Both the position numbers and the translations under genes were made by a program. The notes below the pieces were generated by a model. That model made no database searches. It was not told the origin of the DNA and was given only the letters and a program-made list of their open reading frames with translations. Positions 32,165 to 42,449 of a DNA stretch of 64,000 nt are shown here, one piece after another. The stretch lies in contig NZ_CP023692.1 in the NCBI RefSeq assembly GCF_008704935.1, positions 1,240,001-1,304,000 of the forward strand, written 5' to 3'. Positions within the stretch are counted from its first letter, which is position 1. Every line of letters starts with the position of its first letter. This DNA comes from Streptomyces vinaceus (GTDB lineage Bacteria > Actinomycetota > Actinomycetes > Streptomycetales > Streptomycetaceae).

Positions 32165-33439
32165 ATGACGTCAGACCCGCAAACCGCCCTCCGGCCCGAG
32201 CCGGAGATGGACCCGGAGAGGGACGCCGGGGTGGACCCGGCCTCGGGCGAACCGGTGCACTGCTGGAACCTGGACGATTTCGAGGCGCTGGAATTCGACC
32301 CGTTCCTGCACGACCGCCTGCGGGACAAACGGGCCACCCGGATCCGGCTGCCGTTCGGCCAGGGAACCGCCTGGCTGATGGCGCGCTACGCCGATGTGAA
32401 GGCGGCGACCACCGACCCCCGGTTCAGCCGGTCGGAGCTGGTCGGCCGGACGATCACCGCCTCCTCCCCGCACGCGATCGCCTCGCAGCAGGCGTCGATG
32501 AACTACGCCGACCCGCCGCGCCTGAACGACATGCGGCGTGTGGTCGCCCGGGCGTTCACCGGCAAGAGCATGCAGAAGCTGCGGCCGACCGTGCAGCACA
32601 CGGCCGACCAGCTGCTGGACGAGATGGAGCGGCACGGCTCGCCGGCGGACCTCGTCGAGCACCTGCACGGCCCGTTCCCGCTCGCGGCCGTCGCCGACCT
32701 GCTGGGGATGCCGCAGGACATGCGCCAGGACATGACCTCCTGGGCGAACGTGATCATGACCCCGGGGCCGGCCCCCGACAAGAGCACCGACGCCCTCAAG
32801 ACGGTGCGCGAATGCGTGGTCGCCCTGCTCGCCATGCGGCGGGAGAAGCAGAGCGACGACCTGGCCGGGGTCCTCGCCGGGGCGGCCGACGCCGGTGAGA
32901 TCACCGAGCCGGAGGCCGTCTCCATCGCCACCGCGATCCTCGTGAGCGGTGCGCACGCCGTCCGCAACAACAGCGCGAACATGGTGTACGCCCTGCTCAC
33001 CCATCCGGAGCACCACGAACGGCTGCGCCGGGAGCCGGAGATGATCCCCCAGGCGGTCGACGAGCTGCTGCGGTTCATCCCGCACCGCAGCGGGGTCGGT
33101 CTGCCGCGGATCGCCACGCGGGACGTGGACATCGCCGGGGTCACGGTCAAGGCCGGGGACACCGTGTACTCCTCGTACCTCGCGGCCAACCGCGATCCCG
33201 AGGTCTTCCCGAACCCGGACACGCTGGACTTCGACCGCGGGCCCATCGCCCACATGGCCTTCGGCAACGGGCCCCACCACTGCGTCGGCTCGATGCTGGC
33301 CCGTATGGAGTCCGAGATCATCATCACCACGCTGATCGAACGCTATCCGCGCCTGGCCCTGGCCGTGCCGCCCGAGCAGCTCGAATGGCAGGCCGGGGCG
33401 CTGATCCGGGGGCCCAAGACCCTGCCGGTGACCTGGTGA
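32165..33439 (+). CDS. Cytochrome P450 (second P450 of the THN locus)
   Basis: This 424-aa P450 has haem loop FGNGPHHCVG and K-helix DELLRFIPHRSG. In the I-helix the stretch ILVSGAHAVRNNSANMVYALL has Arg where the usual oxygen-activating Thr would be, while the downstream NN is shared with the CYP158-like neighbour. Such P450s may use substrate or water networks for proton delivery. GGGAGATG precedes ATG 32165. It is divergent from rppA, and its stop overlaps the next gene (GTGA). It probably modifies THN or flaviolin; this is inferred from context. Confidence 0.88.
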   Translation: MTSDPQTALRPEPEMDPERDAGVDPASGEPVHCWNLDDFEALEFDPFLHDRLRDKRATRIRLPFGQGTAWLMARYADVKAATTDPRFSRSELVGRTITASSPHAIASQQASMNYADPPRLNDMRRVVARAFTGKSMQKLRPTVQHTADQLLDEMERHGSPADLVEHLHGPFPLAAVADLLGMPQDMRQDMTSWANVIMTPGPAPDKSTDALKTVRECVVALLAMRREKQSDDLAGVLAGAADAGEITEPEAVSIATAILVSGAHAVRNNSANMVYALLTHPEHHERLRREPEMIPQAVDELLRFIPHRSGVGLPRIATRDVDIAGVTVKAGDTVYSSYLAANRDPEVFPNPDTLDFDRGPIAHMAFGNGPHHCVGSMLARMESEIIITTLIERYPRLALAVPPEQLEWQAGALIRGPKTLPVTW

Positions 33440-33663
33440 TACGCCGACACCGGATCAAGGTGGTCCGAGGCACCCCGGACCACATAGAACTGGCGGCACT
33501 CACGGCCGCCCTGCTCATACTGGCGCGCACGGCCCCCGTGCCGTGCGCGCCCCACGCCCGCTCCCACCGCCGCCACCGGGCCCACTGGGACCGGAACGTG
33601 ACGTCGGTGGTGCACTGCCCCGCCCACTCCTGGCGGGCACGCCCGCCCGCGGGCTTCGTCTAG
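33436..33663 (+). CDS. Acyl-CoA carboxylase epsilon subunit-like small protein
   Basis: This 75-aa protein has the AccE/PccE-family core: IKVVRGTPDHIELAALTAALLILA at the N-terminus, a variable Ala/His/Arg linker, and a terminal Trp-containing segment ending HSWRARPPAGFV. Epsilon subunits bind the carboxyltransferase (beta) subunit and stimulate acetyl/propionyl-CoA carboxylase of actinomycetes. GTG 33436 overlaps the P450 stop (GTGA), so the two are coupled. No alpha or beta subunit is nearby. RppA consumes five malonyl-CoA per product, so a dedicated accE in this locus suggests boosting of precursor supply. Confidence 0.75.
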   Translation: MIRRHRIKVVRGTPDHIELAALTAALLILARTAPVPCAPHARSHRRHRAHWDRNVTSVVHCPAHSWRARPPAGFV

Positions 33664-33669
33664 GGGGTG

Positions 33670-35451
33670 TCAGGCGCGGCCCGGCTGCGATGCGGCCGGG
33701 CCCGTCGGCGTTGCCGAGGGGCTCGGGGTCGCCTGCGCGTCACAGGTGACCTCGTCGCGCGGGGTGTAGTGCGTGCGGTAGGTCTCGCGCTTGACCTCCT
33801 GCCCGCCCTGGACGAAGACCCGGTCGACGGCGACGTCGAAGCCCTCCAGCGGGGTCTGGACCTCGCAGGTCGGACCGGAGCCGGTGCGCTTGGCCGGCGG
33901 GGTGGTGTTCGTCCGCGGGCCCTGGGTCGCGCGTATCTCGTCGTACTTCTTCGTGCCGAGGAGGCTGATGGTCACCGAGGTGTCGGTGGACTCGGCCTTG
34001 ACGTAGATCGCGTGGCCGGAGTCGTTCTTCCAGCGCAGGTCGAGGGTGCCCCAGGCGACGGTGGCCTCGCGGCCCTCCGGGTAGCGCTCGATGTAGAACG
34101 AGTGGGCCCCGTGCTCCACAGGGTGGACGCCCGCGAAGAACATGGCGTTGTACATGGTCGTCGCGACCGCCGAGACCCCGCCGCCGGGGGACTTCACGTA
34201 CTGGCCGTCGTTGATCATGATGCCGTCGACGAAGCCGTTCTCCTTGGTCCGCTCGCCGACCGTCTTGTTGAAGCTCCACGTCTCGCCGGGCATCACGACG
34301 GAGCCGTTGATCAGCTCCACCGCCCGCCCGATGTTCGTGGTGCGGTACGGCGCGGCCGGGAAGTCGACCTTGAAGGACGACATCTGCTCCTTGATGCCGA
34401 GCCGCGCGGCGTTCTCGGCGGTCAGCCGCGGGTGGACCGTCGTCACGGCGACCTCGCCGGTACGGGCGGCGCCGGTGCGCGTCAGGAGCGGGACGACCGC
34501 GTCGGCGAAGGCCTTCTCGGTGACCTGCACGCCGGAGCGCCCGTCCTGGGCGACGACCGCGCGGCCCGTGGAGTCCACCCGGAAGGTGGCCCCGCGGGAG
34601 GGGCTGGTGGCCGCGGCGATCTGCCGGGCGACCGCGGGCTCGGCCATCAGTGCCTTGGCGTCGAGCCTGGGGACCAGCCTGCCCTGCGCGTCGGGCTCCA
34701 CCGACAGGTGCTTGCCCAGCACGGCGGGGGTGAGGGTGACCGTCTTCCCGGCCACGGAGAGGGTGACCGGGCCGGACATCGCGGGCTCGGCGAACTCCTT
34801 CAGGGCCCGCGCGGTCTCCTGCTGCCCCACGGCGGGGGCCTTCTGGTCCACGGGGAGGGCGACCGCCCCGCCCTGCGGGCGCAGGTAGGCGGCGCGTACG
34901 GTCTCGGCCGCCCGGTCGGCGCGTACGGCGACGCCGGTGACGGGGGCGGTGGCCCGGGCCGTGCCGTCCTCGAAGGTGATGTCGCCGTCGCGGGCCTGCC
35001 GGCCGGCGGCGGTGATCCGGCCGACCTCGGCGGCGCTCGTGGGGCCGTCCGTACGGATCACGGGCTCGACCTCCCGGTTCTCGGCCGGGGTGACCAGGCG
35101 CCCGATCACGGTGAAGGGGTCGGATCCGGTCTGCGCGGCGCGGTCGACGGTGGCGGCGGTGTCCAGGGACAGCCCGAAGGCGGCGGGGGCCGCCTTCTCC
35201 GTGCGGTCGCCGATGCGCAGCTCGATCGGGGCGGCCGCGGCGGGGCCGAGCGCGCGGTCGAGCGCGGTCTTGGCCTCCGTACGGCTCATCCCGCCGATGT
35301 CGACGCCGCGGACGTGGGTGCCGTCGGCGATGGCGTCGCCCGCCGCGGCGAGACCGGTGAGGTAGAGGCCGCCGAAGCCGAGGACGACGGCTCCGCCGAC
35401 GAGGGGCAGGGCCGTTCGCCGGTTGACCTTCAGGCGGTGTACGCGTCGCAT
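33670..35451 (-). CDS. VanW-family protein with peptidoglycan-binding domains
   Basis: This 593-aa protein has a basic N-terminus and one membrane anchor (residues about 13-37, ALPLVGGAVVLGFGGLYLTGLAAAG). Extracellular PG_binding_4-like regions (about 45-330) follow, then the VanW domain (about 375-510: FKVDFPAAPYRTTNIGRAVELINGSVVMPGETWSFNKTVGERT, SPGGGVSAVATTMYNAMFFAG). The C-terminal 30 residues are Pro/Ser/Thr-rich. Members act at the cell wall; the VanW role is unknown beyond association with vancomycin-resistance clusters. ATG 35451 has GGGAGAG upstream. It converges on the accE-like gene with 6 bp between stops. Confidence 0.9.
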   Translation of the reverse strand: MRRVHRLKVNRRTALPLVGGAVVLGFGGLYLTGLAAAGDAIADGTHVRGVDIGGMSRTEAKTALDRALGPAAAAPIELRIGDRTEKAAPAAFGLSLDTAATVDRAAQTGSDPFTVIGRLVTPAENREVEPVIRTDGPTSAAEVGRITAAGRQARDGDITFEDGTARATAPVTGVAVRADRAAETVRAAYLRPQGGAVALPVDQKAPAVGQQETARALKEFAEPAMSGPVTLSVAGKTVTLTPAVLGKHLSVEPDAQGRLVPRLDAKALMAEPAVARQIAAATSPSRGATFRVDSTGRAVVAQDGRSGVQVTEKAFADAVVPLLTRTGAARTGEVAVTTVHPRLTAENAARLGIKEQMSSFKVDFPAAPYRTTNIGRAVELINGSVVMPGETWSFNKTVGERTKENGFVDGIMINDGQYVKSPGGGVSAVATTMYNAMFFAGVHPVEHGAHSFYIERYPEGREATVAWGTLDLRWKNDSGHAIYVKAESTDTSVTISLLGTKKYDEIRATQGPRTNTTPPAKRTGSGPTCEVQTPLEGFDVAVDRVFVQGGQEVKRETYRTHYTPRDEVTCDAQATPSPSATPTGPAASQPGRA

Positions 35452-35697
35452 GTGTCTCGTCTCTCCCGGTGCCGTTGGCGCTGGTGGATCGGTGTGGACC
35501 GGCAACCAGCATTCATCAATTCGGACCAAAAGGGACAAAAATGTGCCTGTTCTCACGAGGGCCGGTGCGGCGGGCCGCCCAGGGGGCCAGTCGACCGAAA
35601 ACAAGGCCACTTGGTTCGGATTGGACCTGTTGGGCCGTTCGGGGGATGCCACACGGTAAGACCTGCCGGTCTTTGGCTCCCCCGAAAGGCTCCACCG

Positions 35698-36399
<702 letters not shown>

Positions 36400-36438
36400 C
36401 GGCCGCACATCCCCCGGCCCGTTACCGGGCCGGCCCCC

Positions 36439-39378
36439 TCAGCCGATCTGGCGGCGGACCAGTTCGCGGAACGGTCCCGAGGGATCGGCGAGCAGCTCGG
36501 CGGGCGGCCCCTGCTGGGCGATCCGGCCGTCGGCCATCACGATCACCCGGTCGGCGTCCATGACCGTGGACAGCCGGTGCGCGATCACGATGCGGGTGGC
36601 GCGCAGGGCTCGGGTCGACTCGATGACCACCCGCTGGGCCTCGTTGTCGAGCGCGCTGGTGGCCTCGTCCAGGAAGAGGATGCGCGGCTTGCCGACGAGG
36701 GCCTGGGCGATCATCAGCCGCTGGCGCTGGCCGCCCGAGACGGTCCCGCCGCCGTCGGACAGGACGGTGTGCAGGCCCATCGGCATGGCCTTGATGTCCT
36801 CGGCCAGCCCCGCCAGCGCCGCGGCCTCCGCCGCCTCTTCGAGGGAGTACGTGCCGGAGCCGCGGATGCAGTCGAGGATCGACCCGGAGAACGGCTGGGC
36901 GTTCTGGAGGACGACACCGCACTGGCGGCGCACGGCCGCCTGGTCGAGGGCGGCCAGGTCCTGGCCGTCGTACAGGACGCTGCCGGAGGCGGGCCGGTCG
37001 AAGCCGATGAGCATGCGCAGCAGCGTCGACTTGCCGCAGCCGCTGGCCCCGACGACCGCGACGAACTCCCCCGGCCGCACCGCGAACGACACGTCGTCCA
37101 GGACGAGCGGGCCGTCGTCGGTGTACCGGTACGAGAGGTCGCGCACCTCGACGGCGCCGCTGAGCTCGCCCGGCCGGATGCCGGCGGCCCGTACCTCGGG
37201 GCTCGCCCCGAGGATCGGCTTGACCTGCTCGTACATGGGCTGCACGGCGGCGGCCGACAGGAGGGCGCCGGTCAGCTGGGTGGCGGAGGACAGCATCATC
37301 GTCACGGCGGTGCTGAACGTGAGGAACTCGGCCGCGGACATGCTGCCGCGGGCCGGCCCGGCCAGCAGCATGAACATCGCGAGCGTGCAGAGCGGCAGGT
37401 AGACCGCGTTGAGGACGGTGAGGACGTTCTTGATCCGGCCGATGCGCTGCTGCAGTTCGCGGGTCCGGGCGAACTCCCGCGCCCAGGCGGCGTACGCGAA
37501 GCTCTCGGCGGCCGCCACGCGCAGTTTGGGCAGCCCGCGCAGGGTCTGGAACGCCTGGTTGTCCAGCTTGTTGCCGAGCCGGATCAGCTGCCGCTGATAG
37601 CGCAGCTGCCAGAGCCCGAGACCCAGGAAGACGGCGGCCACGCAGATCAGCATGGCGAGCGCCGCCAGCGCCAGGGGGACGCTGTAGACGAGCAGCAGCA
37701 CGAGGTTCATCGCGCCGACGGTGCCCGCCTGCAGGGAGACCGCGACGATGCCGGACAGCACGCTGCGGATGGAGCTGATGCCCATGGCCGCGGCGGCGAG
37801 TTCCCCGGTGGAGCGGCCGGAGAAGAAGGTCACGGGCAGTCGCAGCAGCCGGTCCCAGACGGCCGGTTGCAAGGTGGCCTCGATGCGGCCTTCCATCCGC
37901 AGGACGGAGGTGTTCTGGAGCAGCATGAAGGCGGCCGAGACCACGCAGGTCGCGATGAGCGCCAGCGCGGTCTGCGCGATGAGGCCGTCCTCGCCGCGCG
38001 GTACGTACGTGCCGAGCACCCGGCCGGTGGCCACGGGGACGAGCGCGCCGAGGCCGACGGCTCCGAGTCCGCCCAGGACCAGGCCGCGCAGGTCCTGGGC
38101 GCTGCCGCGCACGCTGAAGCGCAGCAGGTGCGCCACGCCGGGCTTCCCGTCGGGCAGGGGGCGGTAGAACATGACGGCCTGCGGGGCGAAGGCGGCCGCG
38201 TCGCGCCGGCGCACGGGTGCGCGGGCTCCGGTGGCCGGGTCGACGGCCTCGTACCGGCCGCGCCGCCAGAGCAGGGCCACGGGGGCCCCGTCGTCCGCGC
38301 GGCGGCCGACCAGCGGTCCGCCGTACTCCCGCCACCAGCGACCGGTGAGCCTGACGGGACGGGTGCGGACGCGGGAGGCGAGGGCGATGCGTTCGACCGG
38401 GTCCATGCGCCCGGAGTCGGCCGCGGCGCCAGGGGGTTCGGTCAGGGCGATGCCGGCTTCGGCGGCCACGAGGCGGCACGCGGCGAAGGTCGCGTCGTCG
38501 CCGGCGGCGCCGCGCGGTCCCCGGCGGGAGCGGCCGATGGAGGCGAGCAGGGCGCGGTCGGCCCCGGTACGGGCGGCTTCTCCGGCCTCGATGCCGGCGG
38601 CGGTCCGGTCCGCGTGGGCCCGCTCGTCCTGCTCGATGCGGCGGTCCAGGGCGGACAGCAGCCGGTACTGCCGGTCGACCATGCCCTGCCACACGGCCTC
38701 GTCGACGAGGAGCGTGCCGGCCGTGGCCGCGCCCGCGTGGGGCTCGTACACGGCGCCGTACTGCACGCTGCCCGGCGGGATCTGCATCCACAGGATGTCC
38801 TCGTCGGCCCCGCCCCGGCCCGCGGCGTCCGGGCCGCCTTCCAGCGGAGTCCGGTACAGCACGCGAAGGCCCCGGCCGATGCCGCGGGCGAAGGCGTCCT
38901 CCAGCGGGCTGGGTGCGGGCTGCCAGGGCTCGGCGTAACCACCGTACGGGTGGTACGCGTCGTACCCGCCGTACTCGCCCGGGAGGCTCCAGGATCCCCC
39001 GTTCGCGGGCCGGTGCAGCTCGTGCAGTTCGATGCGGCGCAGTACGCAGCCGTGCAGCGGGCGCCCGGTCAGCGTGTGCGCGGGCCCGTCGACCGGGCCC
39101 AGCAACAGCGCACCCGGCTCCAGCCGGCCGAGGAAGTGCCAGTGGCCCTCCTCGGCGGCGTCGACGGCGAACAGGTCCAGCTCGCCCCGGAGGACGAGCC
39201 ACAGGACGAGGGGCCCCTCCAGGGAGAGGCTGCGCAGGCCCGCGCAGTCGACGGCCGAGCCGAGCGCGCCGAGGGCCGCGACGACCGGATCCGTCCCGGG
39301 GTGGGGCCGGTCGGCGTGCTGCGCCTGGTGAGGCTGTGGGAACTGCTCCGTCTGAGGGGTCGGTTGCCAGGTCGCCAC
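36439..39378 (-). CDS. NHLP/NHLM bacteriocin export ABC transporter, permease/ATPase subunit (no peptidase)
   Basis: This 979-aa protein has an N-terminal soluble domain of about 400 residues characteristic of the NHLM permease/ATPase partner. A six-helix ABC exporter domain follows (about 420-720). The ATPase then shows Walker A GASGCGKST, signature VSGGQRQRL, Walker B RILFLDEATSALD and H-loop IAHRLSTV. It is the second half of a heterodimeric exporter with the C39-containing gene upstream. GTG 39378 begins one base after the preceding stop. A Tyr/Gly/Pro-rich insertion (GEYGGYDAYHPYGGYAEP) lies near residue 135. Confidence 0.93.
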   Translation of the reverse strand: MATWQPTPQTEQFPQPHQAQHADRPHPGTDPVVAALGALGSAVDCAGLRSLSLEGPLVLWLVLRGELDLFAVDAAEEGHWHFLGRLEPGALLLGPVDGPAHTLTGRPLHGCVLRRIELHELHRPANGGSWSLPGEYGGYDAYHPYGGYAEPWQPAPSPLEDAFARGIGRGLRVLYRTPLEGGPDAAGRGGADEDILWMQIPPGSVQYGAVYEPHAGAATAGTLLVDEAVWQGMVDRQYRLLSALDRRIEQDERAHADRTAAGIEAGEAARTGADRALLASIGRSRRGPRGAAGDDATFAACRLVAAEAGIALTEPPGAAADSGRMDPVERIALASRVRTRPVRLTGRWWREYGGPLVGRRADDGAPVALLWRRGRYEAVDPATGARAPVRRRDAAAFAPQAVMFYRPLPDGKPGVAHLLRFSVRGSAQDLRGLVLGGLGAVGLGALVPVATGRVLGTYVPRGEDGLIAQTALALIATCVVSAAFMLLQNTSVLRMEGRIEATLQPAVWDRLLRLPVTFFSGRSTGELAAAAMGISSIRSVLSGIVAVSLQAGTVGAMNLVLLLVYSVPLALAALAMLICVAAVFLGLGLWQLRYQRQLIRLGNKLDNQAFQTLRGLPKLRVAAAESFAYAAWAREFARTRELQQRIGRIKNVLTVLNAVYLPLCTLAMFMLLAGPARGSMSAAEFLTFSTAVTMMLSSATQLTGALLSAAAVQPMYEQVKPILGASPEVRAAGIRPGELSGAVEVRDLSYRYTDDGPLVLDDVSFAVRPGEFVAVVGASGCGKSTLLRMLIGFDRPASGSVLYDGQDLAALDQAAVRRQCGVVLQNAQPFSGSILDCIRGSGTYSLEEAAEAAALAGLAEDIKAMPMGLHTVLSDGGGTVSGGQRQRLMIAQALVGKPRILFLDEATSALDNEAQRVVIESTRALRATRIVIAHRLSTVMDADRVIVMADGRIAQQGPPAELLADPSGPFRELVRRQIG

Positions 39379-39379
39379 G

Positions 39380-41575
39380 TCAGTGCTCCTTGACCAGTGC
39401 GGCGTACCGGCCCCGGGCGGCGACCAGTTGTTCGTGGCGTCCGCGCTCCACGACCGCGCCCCGGTCGAGTACGACGATCTCGTCGCTCTCGCGTACGGTG
39501 CTCAGCCGGTGGGCGATCACCACGCAGGCGCAGCCGCGGCGGCGCAGGTTGTCCATGACGATCTGCTCGGTCGCCGCGTCCAGGGCGCTGGTCACCTCGT
39601 CCAGGATCATGACGCTGGGGCGGCGCACCAGGGCGCGGGCGATCTCCAGCCGCTGGCGCTGGCCGCCGGAGAAGTTGCGCCCGTCCTGCTCCACGCGGCT
39701 GTGGATGCCGCCGGCCCGGCGCGCGACCACCTCGTGGACGGCGGCGTCGCGGAGGGCGGCGACGACGGCCTCGTCCGGGATGGACGGGTCCCACAGGGCG
39801 ACGTTGTCGCGGACGGTTCCCTCGAAGAGGAAGACGTCCTGGTCCACGAACGACACGGAGGCGGCCAGCGCGGCGCGCGGGATGTCCTCCAGCCGCATCC
39901 CGTCGATGCGGATGGCCCCCTCCCACGGGGTGTGGAGGCCGGAAATCAGCCGGGAGACGGTGGACTTGCCGCTGCCCGAGCCGCCGACGAGGGCGAGCTG
40001 CTGCCCGGGGCCCACGGCGAGCGAGACGTTCTTCAGCAGCGGCGCGTCCAGGGGGCTGTAGCCGAAGGTGACGCCGTCCAGCTCCACGTGGCCCTTGAGC
40101 CGGCGGGTGCCGGAGTGCGGCTCGCGGCGCAGGTAGAGGGGGTCGACGGGAAAGTTCTCTACGTCCTTCAGCCTGGCCACGTCGGCGGCGAAGTCCTGGA
40201 TCCGGCCCGCCACGGCGCCCAGGCGGGTGATCGGCGCGGTGAAGCTGGTCACGAGGGCCTGGAAGGCGACGAGCAGGCCGACCGACAGGTGTCCCTCCAC
40301 CGCGCGCAGGCCGCCGATCATGAGGATCAGCGCGCTGTTGAGCGCGGCGAGGGTGGGGGCGACGACGGCCAGCCAGGCGCTGGGGACCCCGAGCCGCTGC
40401 TGTACGTCGAGGGTGACGGCGTGCTGGCCGGCCCAGCGGCGGAAGAAGGCGTTCTCCCCGCCGGTGGCCTTCATCGTCTCGATGAGCTGGAGCCCGCTGT
40501 ACGAGGTGTTGGTGAGCCGGGCGCTCTCGGCGCGCAGCTTCTGGGTGCCGGTGGCCCTCAGCCGCATCACGATCCGCAGGGCCACGAGGTTGAGCAGGGC
40601 GATGAGCACCCCGACGAGGGTGAGTTGCGGATCGTAGGTCCACAGCAGGACGGCGTAGAGCACGACCACCACGGCGTCCACCCCGGCGGCGGCCAGGTCG
40701 CGGGCGAGGGTCTCGGCGACCGCGTCGTTGGACTGGAGGCGCTGGACGAGGTCGGCGGGGTTGCGCTGGGTGAAGAAGGCGACCGGGAGCCGGAGCAGGT
40801 GGCGCAGGAAGCGGGCGCTGCCGAGCGTCGAGGAGATGATGCGGCCGCGCAGCAGGTTGGCCTGCTGGAGCCAGGTGAGCACGGCGGTGAGGACGAGGGC
40901 CGCCGTCATCGCCGCGAACAACACGCCCAGCAGGGAGGTTTGCTCGCCGATGAGGAACGTGTCGATGTACGTACGGCTCAGCGCGGGCACCGTCGCACCG
41001 ACGGCCACCAGCAGGAGGCTGGAGAGCACGGCGGCGAGCATCGTGCCCGAAGTGCCGCGCAGGCGGGCCGGCATGGCGCTCATGACACCTTCCCGGCGGC
41101 CGCTGCGGCGAAAGCGCGGGCCGGGTTCGAAGACGAGCGCGATGCCGGTGAAAGCGGTGTCGAACTCCTCCATGGGGACGAACCGGCGTCCCTTGGCGGG
41201 GTCGTTGACGTACGCGCCCCGGCGGCCGAGGCGCCGGCCCGTTCCCTCGTAGACGACGTAGTGGTTGAACTCCCAGAAGAGGATGGCGGGCGGGGCGACC
41301 CGGGCGAGCGCGGCGAGGTCCATCTGCATGCCCTTGGCGGTCAGCCCGTAGCCCCGGGCCGCCTTGAGCAGGTTCCCGGCGCGGGAGCCGTCGCGGGACA
41401 CCCCGCAGGCGATGCGCAGCTCTTCGAGGGGGACGAAGCGGCCGTGGTGGCCCAGGACCATGGCCAGCGCGGCGGCCCCGCACTCCACCGCCTCCATCTG
41501 GAGCACGGTGGGGGTGCGTACGGGACGGGGCGCGCGGCGGGGCGGGCGCGGGCGGCCGTGGGTGGGGACGGTCAC
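39380..41575 (-). CDS. NHLP/NHLM bacteriocin export ABC transporter, C39 peptidase/permease/ATPase
   Basis: This 731-aa protein starts with a C39 double-glycine peptidase domain (about 15-150). Its triad is visible as Cys in MEAVECGAAALAMVL, His in FWEFNHYVVYEG and Asp in YVNDPAKG. The membrane domain (about 165-460) and ATPase follow, with Walker A GGSGSGKST, signature FSGGQRQRLEIARAL and Walker B VMILDEVTSALD. It removes leader peptides after GG and exports the core peptide. GTG 41575 overlaps the adaptor gene stop (GTGA). The only precursor visible is at 42450. Confidence 0.95.
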   Translation of the reverse strand: MTVPTHGRPRPPRRAPRPVRTPTVLQMEAVECGAAALAMVLGHHGRFVPLEELRIACGVSRDGSRAGNLLKAARGYGLTAKGMQMDLAALARVAPPAILFWEFNHYVVYEGTGRRLGRRGAYVNDPAKGRRFVPMEEFDTAFTGIALVFEPGPRFRRSGRREGVMSAMPARLRGTSGTMLAAVLSSLLLVAVGATVPALSRTYIDTFLIGEQTSLLGVLFAAMTAALVLTAVLTWLQQANLLRGRIISSTLGSARFLRHLLRLPVAFFTQRNPADLVQRLQSNDAVAETLARDLAAAGVDAVVVVLYAVLLWTYDPQLTLVGVLIALLNLVALRIVMRLRATGTQKLRAESARLTNTSYSGLQLIETMKATGGENAFFRRWAGQHAVTLDVQQRLGVPSAWLAVVAPTLAALNSALILMIGGLRAVEGHLSVGLLVAFQALVTSFTAPITRLGAVAGRIQDFAADVARLKDVENFPVDPLYLRREPHSGTRRLKGHVELDGVTFGYSPLDAPLLKNVSLAVGPGQQLALVGGSGSGKSTVSRLISGLHTPWEGAIRIDGMRLEDIPRAALAASVSFVDQDVFLFEGTVRDNVALWDPSIPDEAVVAALRDAAVHEVVARRAGGIHSRVEQDGRNFSGGQRQRLEIARALVRRPSVMILDEVTSALDAATEQIVMDNLRRRGCACVVIAHRLSTVRESDEIVVLDRGAVVERGRHEQLVAARGRYAALVKEH

Positions 41576-42378
41576 GGGAGCAGCCAATCGACGGGGCGCT
41601 GCGGCGGCAGGTGGACGGCTCCGGTGACCGGTGTCGTGGAGTCGAGGGGGTACGGGGGGCCGCCCGCGGTGGACCAGCGGTAGCCGGAGGCGGTCGCGGT
41701 GGAGCCTTCGAGCTCCACGAGCACGGCGACGGGGCTGCCCTGTCGGGCGAACTGCGCGGCCAGGCGCGGGTCGCCCAGGAACCCGGCGATCTGCGCCTGC
41801 GTCTGGGGCGCGCGCCCCACCTCCTTGACGCGCCCGCGCAGTACGCCGAACCGCTGCCGGGGGACGGAGGTGACGTCGAGGTCGACGGATGCCCCGACAC
41901 GGATGTCCGCGCCGCCGGCGCCGGACACGTACAACACGGCGACCAGCGGCTCGTCCGCGCTCTTGACCCGCTCCAGGACGGCGAGGTCCGCGCCCGTCGT
42001 CACGACGGCGCCCGTCTTGGCGACCAGGCTCGTCACCCGGCCGCCGGCCACGGCGCGCACGGTCCGTTCGCCCTGCTCCGTGGCGACTTGGAGCAGGGGG
42101 GCGCCGGGCGGGAGCAGCTGCCCCTCCTGGGCGGGCACGGCGGTGACCTGTCCGGAGAACGGGCTCTGGAGCAGATAACTGCCCTGGGCGCGCGTAAGGA
42201 TTCCGGATGCGCTCAATTTCGCGGAAACAGAACCGTCGAACGCCCACACACCGAGAACAGCCATGACGAGCACGGTCACACCGAGCACGAATCTCCCCTG
42301 AGGGCGGGCGAAGCGCACGGGAAGATCGAGCTCATCACCCGAATTCAGCTTGGAGAGCGCCTTTCGACGGAACTGCAC
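41572..42378 (-). CDS. NHLP bacteriocin system secretion protein (HlyD-type adaptor)
   Basis: This 268-aa membrane-fusion-type adaptor has one N-terminal membrane helix (about 28-50, FVLGVTVLVMAVLGVWAF). A biotinyl/lipoyl-like barrel follows (QSPFSGQVTAVPAQEGQLLPPGAPLLQV). The GTG at 42378 (VQFRRKALSKLNSGDELDLPVRFARP) matches the usual family start; a GTG at 42432 would add 18 residues without a good ribosome site. It links the two ABC subunits to export across the thick cell wall. It is coupled to the peptidase-transporter gene and follows the precursor gene by 71 bp. Confidence 0.88.
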   Translation of the reverse strand: MQFRRKALSKLNSGDELDLPVRFARPQGRFVLGVTVLVMAVLGVWAFDGSVSAKLSASGILTRAQGSYLLQSPFSGQVTAVPAQEGQLLPPGAPLLQVATEQGERTVRAVAGGRVTSLVAKTGAVVTTGADLAVLERVKSADEPLVAVLYVSGAGGADIRVGASVDLDVTSVPRQRFGVLRGRVKEVGRAPQTQAQIAGFLGDPRLAAQFARQGSPVAVLVELEGSTATASGYRWSTAGGPPYPLDSTTPVTGAVHLPPQRPVDWLLP

Positions 42379-42449
42379 GAACTCCCCTTCACACACGGCG
42401 AACCCCGGAACGAAATACGCCCCGGGGTCCACTCACACGGACTTCCGGC

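Noticed and set aside
33667..35697. Upstream extension of the YczE-family gene across the VanW gene
   Set aside because: The frame is antisense to VanW. The real start is ATG 35698 with its own ribosome site.
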